Assembly (NCBI GenBank): GCA_036380735.1
Contig: DASVEE010000031.1
Location: 127,888-191,887, forward strand
Direction: 5' to 3'
DNA length: 64,000 bases
From: DASVEE01 sp036380735
Lineage (GTDB): Bacteria > Acidobacteriota > Thermoanaerobaculia > Gp7-AA8
Of this stretch, positions 22,485 through 32,900 are shown one piece after another; the first letter of the stretch is position 1, and every line of letters starts with the position of its first letter. The notes beneath the pieces are model-generated. The model did no database searches. It was not told the origin of the DNA and saw only the letters and a program-made list of their open reading frames with translations. The translations under genes were made by a program, and so were the position numbers.

Positions 22485-25424
22485 ATGCGGCCAACCTGGG
22501 TGGTGTTTCTGGCGCTTGCGGTTACGTTGCCGTTGCGCGCCGCGGACGACGCGCTCGCGTTCACGCGCGTGCTGCAGCGGGATGCGATCGAAGCGCTGGC
22601 GCTGCTTCCCGCCGCGGCGCGGCGCGCGGTGCGCGATCAGATCGAGCGCTACGACTGCATCGAGGTCCGCCGCGCCGAAGCCACTGTCGTCGACGCCAAC
22701 ACCGTCCGCGTGGAGCTCGATGCCACCGGCGTCACCATCGGCGGACACCGCGTCGTCGAGACGCTGCCGCGGCTGTGGATCGTGCGCAAGGCGGAGGGGA
22801 AGACCGTCTCGGTCGTGCCGCTCGAGCGCGATGGCGCGCGGCGCGTGGCAGCGGCGGCGGACAGCGAACGGCCGCGGCTCGTGGCCGAGCTGCTGCGCGA
22901 GCCCGGGATCGATCGCGCGCGCCTGACGTGGGAGCTCGCGAACGAATCGACGGAAGGCGCGTACCCGCGGTGGCTCGCGGACGAGGCGCACCGCATGGCC
23001 ATCGAGCTGGGCGATCCCGCGCTGCTGTCGTTCACGCTGCAGATGCTTTCGCTCCACATGCGCGACCCCGACATCGTCACGGACGCCTACGCCGCGGCGG
23101 CGGCCAGTGAAGACACCGACGCGCTCTGCGGCGCGCTCTTCAGTCTCGCGTTCAACGTCTGGCACAGCGGTGACCTGGAGCTCGCGACCCGCCTCTTCGC
23201 CGCTTCCGCCGATCTCACCCCGTGGCTGCGCGACCCGCGGAAGGGATTGATGGCGCTCTACATGGCGGGCCTGCTGCGACAGATCGCCGGCCGTCTGACC
23301 GAGGTGCTGGAGACCGCGCACGAACTGGAGGCGAGCTCCGTCCGCTATGGCTGGGAGGAAGGCCGCCTCAAGGCCGCGATGCAGCTCGGTCAGCTCTATA
23401 GCGCCGTGAAGGACAAAGACACATCGCAGCATTACTACCAGATGGTCCTCGCTTCCCCCGTGGCCGACGAGACGACGCGCATCTATGCGATCTTCAACAC
23501 GGGCGTCTGGCAGCTGGAGACCGGCGATGTGGTGCAGGCGGAGCGCACGATGCGGCGTGCCATCGCCGAGGGCCGCGGCGCGATCCCTCGGCTCGCGCAC
23601 GCCCACATGCGCAGCACGCTCGCGCAACTGCTCATGAACCACGGGCGGCTCGCGGAGGCCGAGCCGCTTCTCGTCCAGGCGGTGGCGGAGGTGAGCGCCG
23701 ACGACGAGAAAGGGTTCGCATTCTCCGCCGCCGTCAACCTCGGCAACCTCCGGCTCCTCCAGGGCGACGCGCACGAGGCGCTCTGCCAGGCGCGCATGGC
23801 TGTCGCGGCGTCGGCCGAAAAGACGCTCAACCTGCAAGTGCACGAGCACGGGCCGGCGAAGCTGCTCGCGGCGCGCGCGCTGCGCAAGCTCGGGCGCGAT
23901 GCGGAAGCGCTGGCCGAGCTCGACGACGCGCTGATGGCCATCGAGACGAAGCGCGCGGCGCTGTCGCTCGATCCGCTCACCAGCACCGCCTTCTTCCACA
24001 GGGAGACCGACACGTACGTCGAGCGCGTCGCCATCCACGCGCACGCGGGGCGTGCCGAGGAGGCGCTCGCGGCGGCGGAGCGCATGAAGGCGCGGGTGCT
24101 GAACGACCTCGTGCACATGAAGTCCAACGATCCGCGGCTGGCGATGACGGATGAGGAGCGCGCCCGCGAGGACGCGCTCGAGGATGCGATCGTGCAGCTC
24201 AATCGTGCGATCGGCCGCGCGCCCGGAAAGGCGGCGGCGTTGCGCGCAAAGCTGACGGACGCGCGCGAAAAGCTGCGGCGCTTCCGCACCATGACGGCGG
24301 TGCTCTACGCCGGCTCTTTCACCGCGCCGGTGGAAGAACGGCCGCTGCCGGCAAAGCTGCCGTCGTCGCTGCGCACGAGCGCGATCGTGGAGTACGTGGT
24401 CACGGACGAGGAGACGATCGCCATCGTGCTCGCCCCCGAGCGCGACGGACAGCGCACGGCGCGCGTGCACGTCCTCCCCATCCAGCGCGCCGCGCTGACG
24501 AAGCGCGTGGAGGCGCTCGTGCGTGCCGTCGAGCAGCGCGACCTCCTCTACGGCGAAGCCGCGCGCGCGCTCCACGAGCTGCTGCTGCAGCCGCTCGGCG
24601 AGTCGGTCGCCGGCGCGCCGATGCTCTGCATCATCCCGGACGACGTACTCTGGAAGCTGCCGTTCCAGGTGCTGCAGGCGGGCGACGGGCGGCACCTCGC
24701 GGAGCGCACGGACCTGTTCTATGCGCCGTCGCTGTCGGTCCTGCAACAGACGGCGGCGAAGCCGCGCCCGAAGAGCGGCGGCACGGTCCTCGCCCTGGCC
24801 AATCCGCTCCTCGGCGCCGGCACCGTGTCGCTGGCACGCGCGGTCTATCGCGACCCCGATCTCGGCCCGCTGCCGGATGCGGAGGAGGAAGTGCAGGCGC
24901 TGCGGGGGATCTACGGGAAAGAGCGGACGAAGATCTACGTGCGCGGCGCCGCGCGCGAATCGGTGCTGAAGCGCGAGGTCGCCTCCGCGGCGATCGTGCA
25001 TCTCGCAACGCACGGCATCGCCGATGCACGCGCGCCGATGCACTCGGCACTGTTCCTCAGCAGCAGCGGCGATGAAAAAGAGGACGGCGTCCTCGAAGCG
25101 CGCGAGATCCTGGAGCTGCCTTTGAACGCACGTCTGGCCGTGCTGTCGGCGTGCGACACCGCGCGCGGCGGCATCGCCCACGGCGAAGGCGTCATCGGCC
25201 TCGCCTGGGCCCTCCTCGGCGCCGGCTGCCCGACGACGGTAGCCAGCCAGTGGAAGACCGATTCCGCGGCCACCGCCGCGCTGATGATCGACTTTCACCA
25301 GCACCTGGCCGCCGGCGCCACCACGGCCGGCGCGCTACGCGCCGCGCAAAAGGAAAGGATGCGCGCGGCGGGCCATGGGCACCCGTTTTATTGGGGGCCG
25401 TTCATCGTGATTGGGGCGCCGTAG
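22485..25424 (+). CDS. TPR-CHAT caspase-like protease
   Basis: A 979-residue protein from ATG 22485; signal peptide about 1-19 (MRPTWVVFLALAVTLPLRA). Residues 150-560 are TPR-like helical repeats (e.g. GDVVQAERTMRRAIAEGRGA, NLGNLRLLQGDAHEALCQAR). The CHAT domain occupies about 690-979 with the catalytic dyad His843 (HLATHG) and Cys890 (LSACDTARGG), followed by EGVIGLAWALLGAGCPTTVA. CHAT domains are caspase-related peptidases. Preceded by the sigma and anti-sigma genes, this looks like a stress-triggered protease cassette. The signal peptide suggests it acts outside the cytoplasm. Confidence 0.92.
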   Translation: MRPTWVVFLALAVTLPLRAADDALAFTRVLQRDAIEALALLPAAARRAVRDQIERYDCIEVRRAEATVVDANTVRVELDATGVTIGGHRVVETLPRLWIVRKAEGKTVSVVPLERDGARRVAAAADSERPRLVAELLREPGIDRARLTWELANESTEGAYPRWLADEAHRMAIELGDPALLSFTLQMLSLHMRDPDIVTDAYAAAAASEDTDALCGALFSLAFNVWHSGDLELATRLFAASADLTPWLRDPRKGLMALYMAGLLRQIAGRLTEVLETAHELEASSVRYGWEEGRLKAAMQLGQLYSAVKDKDTSQHYYQMVLASPVADETTRIYAIFNTGVWQLETGDVVQAERTMRRAIAEGRGAIPRLAHAHMRSTLAQLLMNHGRLAEAEPLLVQAVAEVSADDEKGFAFSAAVNLGNLRLLQGDAHEALCQARMAVAASAEKTLNLQVHEHGPAKLLAARALRKLGRDAEALAELDDALMAIETKRAALSLDPLTSTAFFHRETDTYVERVAIHAHAGRAEEALAAAERMKARVLNDLVHMKSNDPRLAMTDEERAREDALEDAIVQLNRAIGRAPGKAAALRAKLTDAREKLRRFRTMTAVLYAGSFTAPVEERPLPAKLPSSLRTSAIVEYVVTDEETIAIVLAPERDGQRTARVHVLPIQRAALTKRVEALVRAVEQRDLLYGEAARALHELLLQPLGESVAGAPMLCIIPDDVLWKLPFQVLQAGDGRHLAERTDLFYAPSLSVLQQTAAKPRPKSGGTVLALANPLLGAGTVSLARAVYRDPDLGPLPDAEEEVQALRGIYGKERTKIYVRGAARESVLKREVASAAIVHLATHGIADARAPMHSALFLSSSGDEKEDGVLEAREILELPLNARLAVLSACDTARGGIAHGEGVIGLAWALLGAGCPTTVASQWKTDSAATAALMIDFHQHLAAGATTAGALRAAQKERMRAAGHGHPFYWGPFIVIGAP

Positions 25425-25590
25425 GGGGAACGATAGGACCTATAGGACGAATAGGACCCGCCCACCCCGAAGTTGCCAAGGTCCGCAGGCTGACGCACCG
25501 CCATCGACCGAAACGCCGCAAGGTCCGCAGGCCTATAGGTCCTATTCGTCCTATAGGTCCTATGTCCTATCTGTCCTATCCGTCCTATTG
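25424..25590. repeat. 9-bp periodic repeat element R5 (inverted arms)
   Basis: Left arm 25424-25459 starts GGGGGAACGATAGGACC at the CHAT stop codon; right arm 25531-25590 has seven units such as GTCCTATTC and GTCCTATCC. The loop contains CCCGCCCACCCCGAA (25457-25471), shared with R9, and AAGGTCCGCAGGC twice. Confidence 0.8.
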
Positions 25591-25613
25591 GTACATCAGC
25601 GCAGACACCGCCC

Positions 25614-26831
25614 CTACCGCCCCACTCCCCGCCGCCGTGCCGGCGATCCGCCGATGCGGCGGATCACGTTGTTGGACGTATCGGCCACCAGCAGCGCGCC
25701 ATCCGGCGCGATCTTCAGGCCGACCGGTCCGTTGAACAGCGCTCGGGCGGTGCTTCCGTCGGCGAAGCCGCCGACGCCGGGCGTGCCGGCGATGGTGATC
25801 AGGCTGCCGTCCGTGGTGAGCTTGCGGATCGTGTGGTTGCCGGTGTCGGCGATGAACACCTCCCCGGCGGCGTTGACGTCGATGCCGGAGGGGGTGTTCA
25901 GCCGCGCCTCGAGAGCGGGACCGTCGTTGCTGCCGGCGATGCCGGCCGCGCCGGCGATGGTGGTGACGGTGCCATCGAGGGCGACGCGGCGGATGGTGTG
26001 GTTGCCGCTGTCGGCGACATAGACGCTGCCGTCCGGACCGGTCGCCACGCCGCGAGGCGCGTTGAACCGCGCCTCGGCGCCACGCCCGTCCTGCGCACCG
26101 GCGACTCCGGCACTGCCGGCGAGCGTCGTGATGATCTTCGCCTGCGGACACGCCTCGAAGGAGAGCGTGAAGCCGACGCGGCGGATCGTGTGGTTGCCAC
26201 TGTCGGCGACGAACATCGCGCGGCCGTAGGCGCTCTGCCGGCCGTAGTCCCAGGAGAGAGCAATGCCGCTGGGGTTGTTGAAGCGCGAGGTGACGTCGTT
26301 GCCGTCCGCCGCGCCGGCCGCGCCGGTGCCGATGACCGGTGAGACGTCATCGCGCGCGGCGAGCATGCCGTATGGCGAAACCAGCGCGAGTTGCTGCGAG
26401 CCGGTCGCCGCCACGAAGAACCCGCGGTCCCACGGCCCCGACCCGCACGACCCATTGGGCGGCTCGACCGCGATCCCGCCGCCAAACGGACCGCCGAAGT
26501 CGAACTGCACGATCGTGTTCAGGTCCCAGTAACCGCGCGCCACCTTCAGCGTGGTGACCGAGTTGCCGGAGATCTGGCGGATCGCGTCGTTCACGCGATC
26601 GATGACATAGACGTCACCCGGCAATGCCGCACGAGGCACTTCACGATCGCGCACGACATCCAGCCACGTCGGCCGGTTGAAGGAAGCAGTGGCGGTCGAG
26701 CCGTCCGCGGAGCCCGCCACCCCCGGCTGCCCGGCAATGGTGGTGACGAAGGTGTGTTCGCTATCCGCGGCCAGGGAGGAGAGAGCGAAAACGAGAGAAA
26801 GGGCGAGGGAAACGAGGGATCTCGTGGCCAT
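25614..26831 (-). CDS. Secreted NHL-repeat protein
   Basis: A 405-residue protein from ATG 26831 with a signal peptide (MATRSLVSLALSLVFALSSL). NHL repeats form a beta-propeller: the motif VADSGNHTIRRV and variants recur at least four times, alternating with TTIAGxxGVAGxxDG. Such propellers bind proteins, sugars or RNA; here an extracellular role is likely. It lies downstream of the giant Rhs gene on the same strand but is separated by a hairpin and repeat R6, and it does not look like an immunity protein. No clear ribosome binding site. Confidence 0.88.
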   Translation of the reverse strand: MATRSLVSLALSLVFALSSLAADSEHTFVTTIAGQPGVAGSADGSTATASFNRPTWLDVVRDREVPRAALPGDVYVIDRVNDAIRQISGNSVTTLKVARGYWDLNTIVQFDFGGPFGGGIAVEPPNGSCGSGPWDRGFFVAATGSQQLALVSPYGMLAARDDVSPVIGTGAAGAADGNDVTSRFNNPSGIALSWDYGRQSAYGRAMFVADSGNHTIRRVGFTLSFEACPQAKIITTLAGSAGVAGAQDGRGAEARFNAPRGVATGPDGSVYVADSGNHTIRRVALDGTVTTIAGAAGIAGSNDGPALEARLNTPSGIDVNAAGEVFIADTGNHTIRKLTTDGSLITIAGTPGVGGFADGSTARALFNGPVGLKIAPDGALLVADTSNNVIRRIGGSPARRRGVGR

Positions 26832-26880
26832 AGGATTCAACAAGTTTGTACGGCCGCGGAAAAGGGACCGTTGGGGCGAA

Positions 26881-26940
26881 GACCGATAGGACGGACGCAG
26901 GCCTATTCGTCCTATTCGTCCTATAGGTCCCATCGGTTCC
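26881..26940. repeat. 9-bp periodic repeat element R6
   Basis: Short left arm GACCGATAGGACG, then GCAGGCCTATTC and right-arm units GTCCTATTC, GTCCTATAG, GTCCCATCG. It lies between the Rhs stop and the NHL start. Confidence 0.75.
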
Positions 26941-26945
26941 ACTGG

Positions 26946-26971
26946 GGGGCGCGGCCGTCAGGCCGCGCCCC
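26946..26971 (-). terminator. Strong hairpin after the giant Rhs gene
   Basis: A perfect 11-bp stem GGGGCGCGGCC/GGCCGCGCCCC with loop of four, 10 bases after the Rhs stop at 26981. There is no T-run, so it may be a rho-assisted terminator or an mRNA 3' end stabiliser. Confidence 0.5.
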
Positions 26972-26980
26972 AGAACTACG

Positions 26981-29900
26981 TCAATCCAGAATGTAATTCA
27001 CCGCCAGAGAGACACGATCCTCCGTCACCTCTCTGACGTACCGCCACAGCGCGGCGACGGCCTCGTCGCCGGGGTTCTCCAGGAAGATGAACGCGAGTCC
27101 ATGGTTGTTGCGCTCGGCGGCCAGTGCGAGCTGCCGCAACTGCCCGGCGTCAATCGCGCCGATGGACGTCTTGATCTCGACGATCATTCCCTTCCACAAG
27201 CCGTCAATGACCGTGTAGCCGCCGCCCGCTACGTGTCTCACTTCCATCCCTTCGAAGTACCGGCGGCCGTAGTCGACGATTCCGAGGGTCTCGCGGACGA
27301 CTTCCTCCCAGGTGCGGCCGTGAACCAGGCGCGCGTTGCCTTTCGTCGCGCGGCCCACCGCTCGCGAGAGCGTTTTGAGCTGGTGCGCGATCGTATCGGC
27401 GTGGAAGAGCATGGTCGCGGCGGCGCCCGCGGTCACGGTCGTACCGGCGCCGAGGGTCAGTCCGGGCATGGCCATCGTCACCTCCAGCGGAGCCGCGGCC
27501 TCCAGCACGAACTGCACGATCTGGCCGTACCGCGCATACTGGATGGACACCAATTCCGCTCTCGTCCTCAGGTCTGACCAGATCGCCACCAGCATGTGGC
27601 CGCTCGGGTCGACGTTGTTGACCGGATCGGCCTCGGTGTAGAGGTACTTGTGCCGCGACTGCGGCTTCGCCACATCTCCCTCGTACGTATCGGCCGTGAA
27701 GAACGTGCCCGTCTGCGGCCGGTAGTAGCGCGCGCGGAGGTAATACAGCCCCGTCGGCGCATCGAAGTGCTCGCCTGCGTAGAGATAGTCGTTGGGCGTC
27801 GTGCCGGTCCGCTGGAGCAGGATGCCGAACGCGTCGTAGACGTAGGTGTCGGTGACGGCACCGCTCTCGTCGGTGAGCATCCGCACCGAGCCGTGGGCGT
27901 CGTTCCCGTAGTAGCTCGTCTTCCAGCTGCCCTGGTCGAGACGGCGCTGCGTCAACAGGCCGCGGCCCCACGTGAAGACACGCTGCACGGTGCCCCCGAC
28001 GCGTTCCTCGACGACCTGTGCGTAGCGCGTCGGGTTGCGATCGTCGACGAGGTACTCCGTCGTGACGCCGCCGACGGTCATCGAGACGCGGTTGCCGTCG
28101 CCGTCGTAGACGAATGTCACCCGGCCGTTGTCGACACTCACGATGCGGTTCTCGAAGTCGTACACGTACGACGTGCCGAGGGAAGCGGTCGTGTTGCCGT
28201 TCAGATCGAACGTGTCGGTCTCGCTGCGGTCGTTCGCGTCATACGTCGCGCTGCTGGTCGGAATGCCCGCCACGGTGGACGTCCGCGCCTTCCGGTTGCC
28301 GACGGCGTCGAGGTCGTAGCCGACGACACCGTTGTTCGCCGTCACAGCATCGCCGCTGATGGTCTCGCTGCGGAGACGGTAGAGCGCATCGTAGACGTAG
28401 GTCGAACGGCGGCCGGAGGCGTCGGTCGACGTCAGCACGTGGCCGCTCTTCTCGCGGGTATAGGTGTATCCCGCGAGCGAGCCAGCCGCCGTCGCGGCGC
28501 CGATCGTCATGACGCGGTCGAGCTGGTCGTAACCGTAGGTGGTCGTGACGCCGTTCGCCAGCGACACACTCTCGACGTTGCTGTTGCGGTCGTACGCGTA
28601 GGTCGCGACGGTCTCACCGGCCGTCAGGTCCTTCACGGTCGCGAGCCGCCCCAACTCGTCGCGGCCGTACTCGACGTTCACGCCGTTGGTATTCGAGGAC
28701 GTCAGCTTCTCGAGGTTGCCGGCCTTGTCGTACGCGTACGTCAGCGTTCCGCGCGGCGTGGCCTTGCTCTTCAGGCGTCCGCGTGGGCCATAGGTATACG
28801 TCGTGGTGCCACTGGCATCCGTCATCGACTGCCGCGGACCCCAGGGGTAGTAGGTGTAGCTGACGGTCGGTGCGGCAAAGACCGGATCCGGCACTTTCGT
28901 GCGCACGCGGTTGATGTCGTCGTAGGTGTACGTGGTCTTGCGGCCGTTGAAGTCGGTCCGCTCGATCATGTTGCCGACGACGTCGTAACGGTAGCTCTCG
29001 CTCATCCCTCCGGGGAGCGTCCGCTTGATGCGGCGGCCACGCTGGTCGTACTCGTAGCGCGTGGTGCGCTGCAGGACGTCGGTCTCGGTGAGGAGATTCC
29101 CGACCTCGTCGTACGTGTAGGTGGTTTCCTGACCGAGCGCATCGATCACTTTCTTCAGACGATCGCGTCCGTCGTACTCCCACCGGGTGACTCTGTCGTT
29201 CTGGTCCTCGTGGCGGATCTTCCGCCCCGCGCCGTCATACGTCGTGATGCTGTCGGACAGGTCGGGATAGATCGTCCTCGTCAGCCGCTGGTCGTGATCG
29301 TACTCGTACGTCGTGACGTTCGCCTTCGGGTCGGTCACCGTGTGGACGTTGCCGAACGCGTCGTACGTGGTGACGGTGGCACGGCCGAGCGGATCGATGG
29401 TCTTCCAGCGGCGCCCGAAGGTGTCGTACTCGTAGCGGCTCGAGTAGCCGCGCTCGTTGGTCTCGACTTCAGGACGTCCGGCAGCATCGTACTGGGTGCT
29501 GGTGAACGTGCCGTCGGAATGGAGTGTCTTCGTCAGCAGACCGGTATCGTCGTATTCGAAGGTCGTCAGCTCACCCGTGCGGTCGAGATACTTCAACCGG
29601 CGGCCTGCGCCGTCGTACGTCGTCTCCTCCTTCGTGCCGTCGGGGTAGGTCGTTCGCATGGGACGGCCCATTTCGTCGTATTCGTAGACGGTTCGCCGAC
29701 GCAGTTCGTCGAAGTGGACGTTCGGCTGCCCGAGGGCGTTGTAGGTCGTCTCGGTGAAGGTGTTGTCGGGCTTCGTCACCTTCGTCAGATGGCCCGACTT
29801 GTCATACTCGGTGATCGTCGTCAGCGTCTGTGTGGAGCCGTCGGGCAGTGTGCGCGTGACGGCCTCGGTCGTCCGGTTGCCGTTCGCGTCGTAGCCGAAT

Positions 29901-32900
29901 GTGGTGACGGTGCCGGTCGGATCGGTCAGCTTCGTGACGTAACCGGTGGCCGGTTCATACTCGAACTTCGTGAGCCGGTTGGCGCGGTCGACGTGCGTCA
30001 GCTTCCGCCCCTTCGTGTCGTACGTGAACGTTTCGAGATTCCCCGCCGGGTCCTTCACTTCCAGAACATTCCCGCGCGGGTCGTACTTCATCGTTGCGAT
30101 GCGGTTACCGGGCTCGGTCATCGTCAACACCTGACGGAGCCCGTTGTACGTGTAGCTGCGCTTGTTCCCGGCCGGATCGGTCGAGCTTTCGAGGTTGTTG
30201 TTCGCGTCGTAGGTGAAGACGCTGGTGACGTTGCCGGGTTTGGTCTCGCTCGTCATGTTGCCGCGCGAGTCCCACGTCCGCCGGCTCACACGCCCCTCGG
30301 CGTCCGTGACCTTTACCTGGCGGCCCCATTCGTCGTACTCGTAGACCGTGGCCTTACCCATGCGGTCGGTGACGACGTCGACACGCGTGTTGATGTCGTA
30401 GCTGTAGACGACTTCCTTCCCCTTTGCATCGATCTGCTTGATGAGGCGTCCCGCGTCGTCGTACTCGTGACGGACGGCGCGAACTCCGCGCGGATCGTCG
30501 ATGGACGTGATGTTGTGACGGGTGTCGTAGCCAAATGCCGTAGTGTTCGCATCGCGATCGGTGAACCGAATGAGATCGCCGCCGGCGTCGTACGTGTACG
30601 TCATCGACTCGCCCGCCGGATCGGTGATGCGCTCGATGCGGCCGGCGGCATCGCGATGGAACGTCACGCTCTTGCCGCTGCTGTGCACGACGCCGGCGGC
30701 GCTGATCGTCAGCTTCTCTCCGTTCAGCTCCACCATCTCCTTGACGCCGGCAGCCTGGTCGATCGTCATGACGGAACCGTCGGCGAGCGTGAGGCGGTAT
30801 TGATCGAAGTCGATGGGGTCACCGGTGCCGAAGTCGAGCAGGCGCATCGGACCAGGCCACGAGCCCTCCACGATGGCCGAGGTGTCGCCGACTGCCTCGA
30901 GCGTGGCATTGGTGCCGGGCCGCGGCTTGAAGGAGACCGTCACTTCCTGCAGCGGCGTGAACTTCTGGCAGCCGGATGACGGGTCGAGCACCGCGTCGAA
31001 CTCGTAGACCTGCGTGTCACTGATCGTGACCGTCACGACGTGCGCTCTCATGGGCAGCAGGCAATACGTCGTCGTCGGGAAGATCCCGCCCGTCGTCTGT
31101 ACGTTGCCGTCCCACGAGTCGCCCGCGGCGCGGCTTTCCTGGAGCCGGACGTTGCGGAGCGCAAGAGACCAGCCGAAGCCGAAGTCACCGCTGCGTTTCA
31201 CGCGGCTGTCGTAGTTGCGGACGAGCTGGATCGGCAGCCCGGCGACAGGCACGGTCAGATCGATGAACGACATCGTGTATTTGCCGGCCTTATGCTCGCC
31301 GGTGACGACGGCATCGATCCGCGCGCTTGCGGTGCGGTCGAGGGGGTCGGTGGCCACTACGCGTACTTCGTAGAGGCCGTTCGGAAGCATCGTCGGATCG
31401 ACGATGGCGATAGTTCCGTCGGTCACCGGTGTGACGCCCGAAGCGATCTCGGTGTACGGATCGGTGGTGCCTTTCAGCCGGTACTCGACCCGCCACTCGG
31501 TCCCCTCGCTGATCGTGCCGACGATCGGTGTGACGGTGGTGATCTGCGTGCCATCGACAGGCGCGGTCAGCTCCACCACGGGCGCCGGCAACGTCGACTG
31601 CACCGTCACCGTCACCTCATCACTCGCCATCAACGCCCCATCCGTCGCGGTTGCACGCAAAACGTAGGTGCCGAGGTCGGTGAACGTGGCCGTGGTGGAG
31701 TTGGCGTTGGGGGTGCCGAAGGTGACGGTGCCGGGGCCGCTCGCCTTGGTCCAGGTCACGGCGACGCTGCTGCCGATCGGCAGGTTGTCGTCGGTGACCG
31801 TGGCGGTGAGGGTGATGGCGGTGTTGGGGATGGCGATGCGGTCGGCGCCGGCGTTGATTGCCGGGGCGGTGTTGGTCCCCTCGTAGTTGATGGTGACGTC
31901 GTCGGTGGACGGGAGCTCGCCGTCGGTCGCGGTGAGGCGGAGGACGTAGCTGCCGTAGGTGCTGAACGTGACGGCGGTGGAGAGAGCGGTGGCGTTGCCG
32001 AATGTGACGTTGCCCGGGCCGCTGACTTTCGACCACGCCACCGTGACGCTGCTGCCGGTGGGGAGGCCGTCGTCGGTGGCGGTGCCGTTCAGCGTCGTGC
32101 TGTTCGTGAGGATCGTCGCGTCGGCGCCGGCGTTGACGGCGGGCGGCGCGTTGTCCGCGGTCTTGCGCACCTTCACCCCGACGTCGTCGCTCGCGTTGAG
32201 CTCCGAGTCGTCGGCGGTGAGGCGCAGGACGTAGTCGCCGTACGCGCTGAACGTGGCGGTCGTCGACGACGCCGCCGCATTCGCGAACGTGACTTCGCCC
32301 GGGCCGCTGACTTTCGTCCAGAGGTACGTGAGGGTGGCGGCGCTCGGGATGCCGTCGTCCGTGGCGCTGCCGTTCAGCGTGGCCACGGTGACGGGATCGA
32401 TGATCTGCACGTCCGCACCGGCGCTGACGCTCGGCGCGACGTTGCCGGCGGTCTTCTCGACCGTGATGACGACGTCGTCGCTGCGGGTGAACTCGCCGTC
32501 GTTCGCGGTGAGGCGCAGCGTGTACGCCCCGAACGCGGAGAACGTGACGCCGGTCGTGAGCGACGAGGCGTCGGCGAACGTCACCGTGCCCGGGCCCGTG
32601 ACCTTGCTCCACGTGCTCGTGACCGTACCTTCGTCGGTGACGCTGCCGGAGAGCGTGCTGCCGCGTAGCGTCGCCGTCTTGTCGGCGCCGGCGTTGACGC
32701 GCGGCGCGACGTTGGCCGGGTTCACCGTCAGCGTCATCGTGTCGCTGCCGGTGAGCTCGGAGTCGCTGACCGCGAGCCGGAGAACGTACGTACCGGGCTC
32801 CGTCACCGTGGCCACGGTGGTGAGCGCGTTGACGGAGTTGAACGTGACGGTCGCGGGGCCGCTGACGCTGCTCCACGTGACGCTCTGCGTGCCGCTCGGC

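Noticed and set aside
21237..25304. 1355-codon minus-strand open frame opposite the anti-sigma and CHAT genes
   Set aside because: Antisense to genes with clear motifs; no start signal or family similarity.
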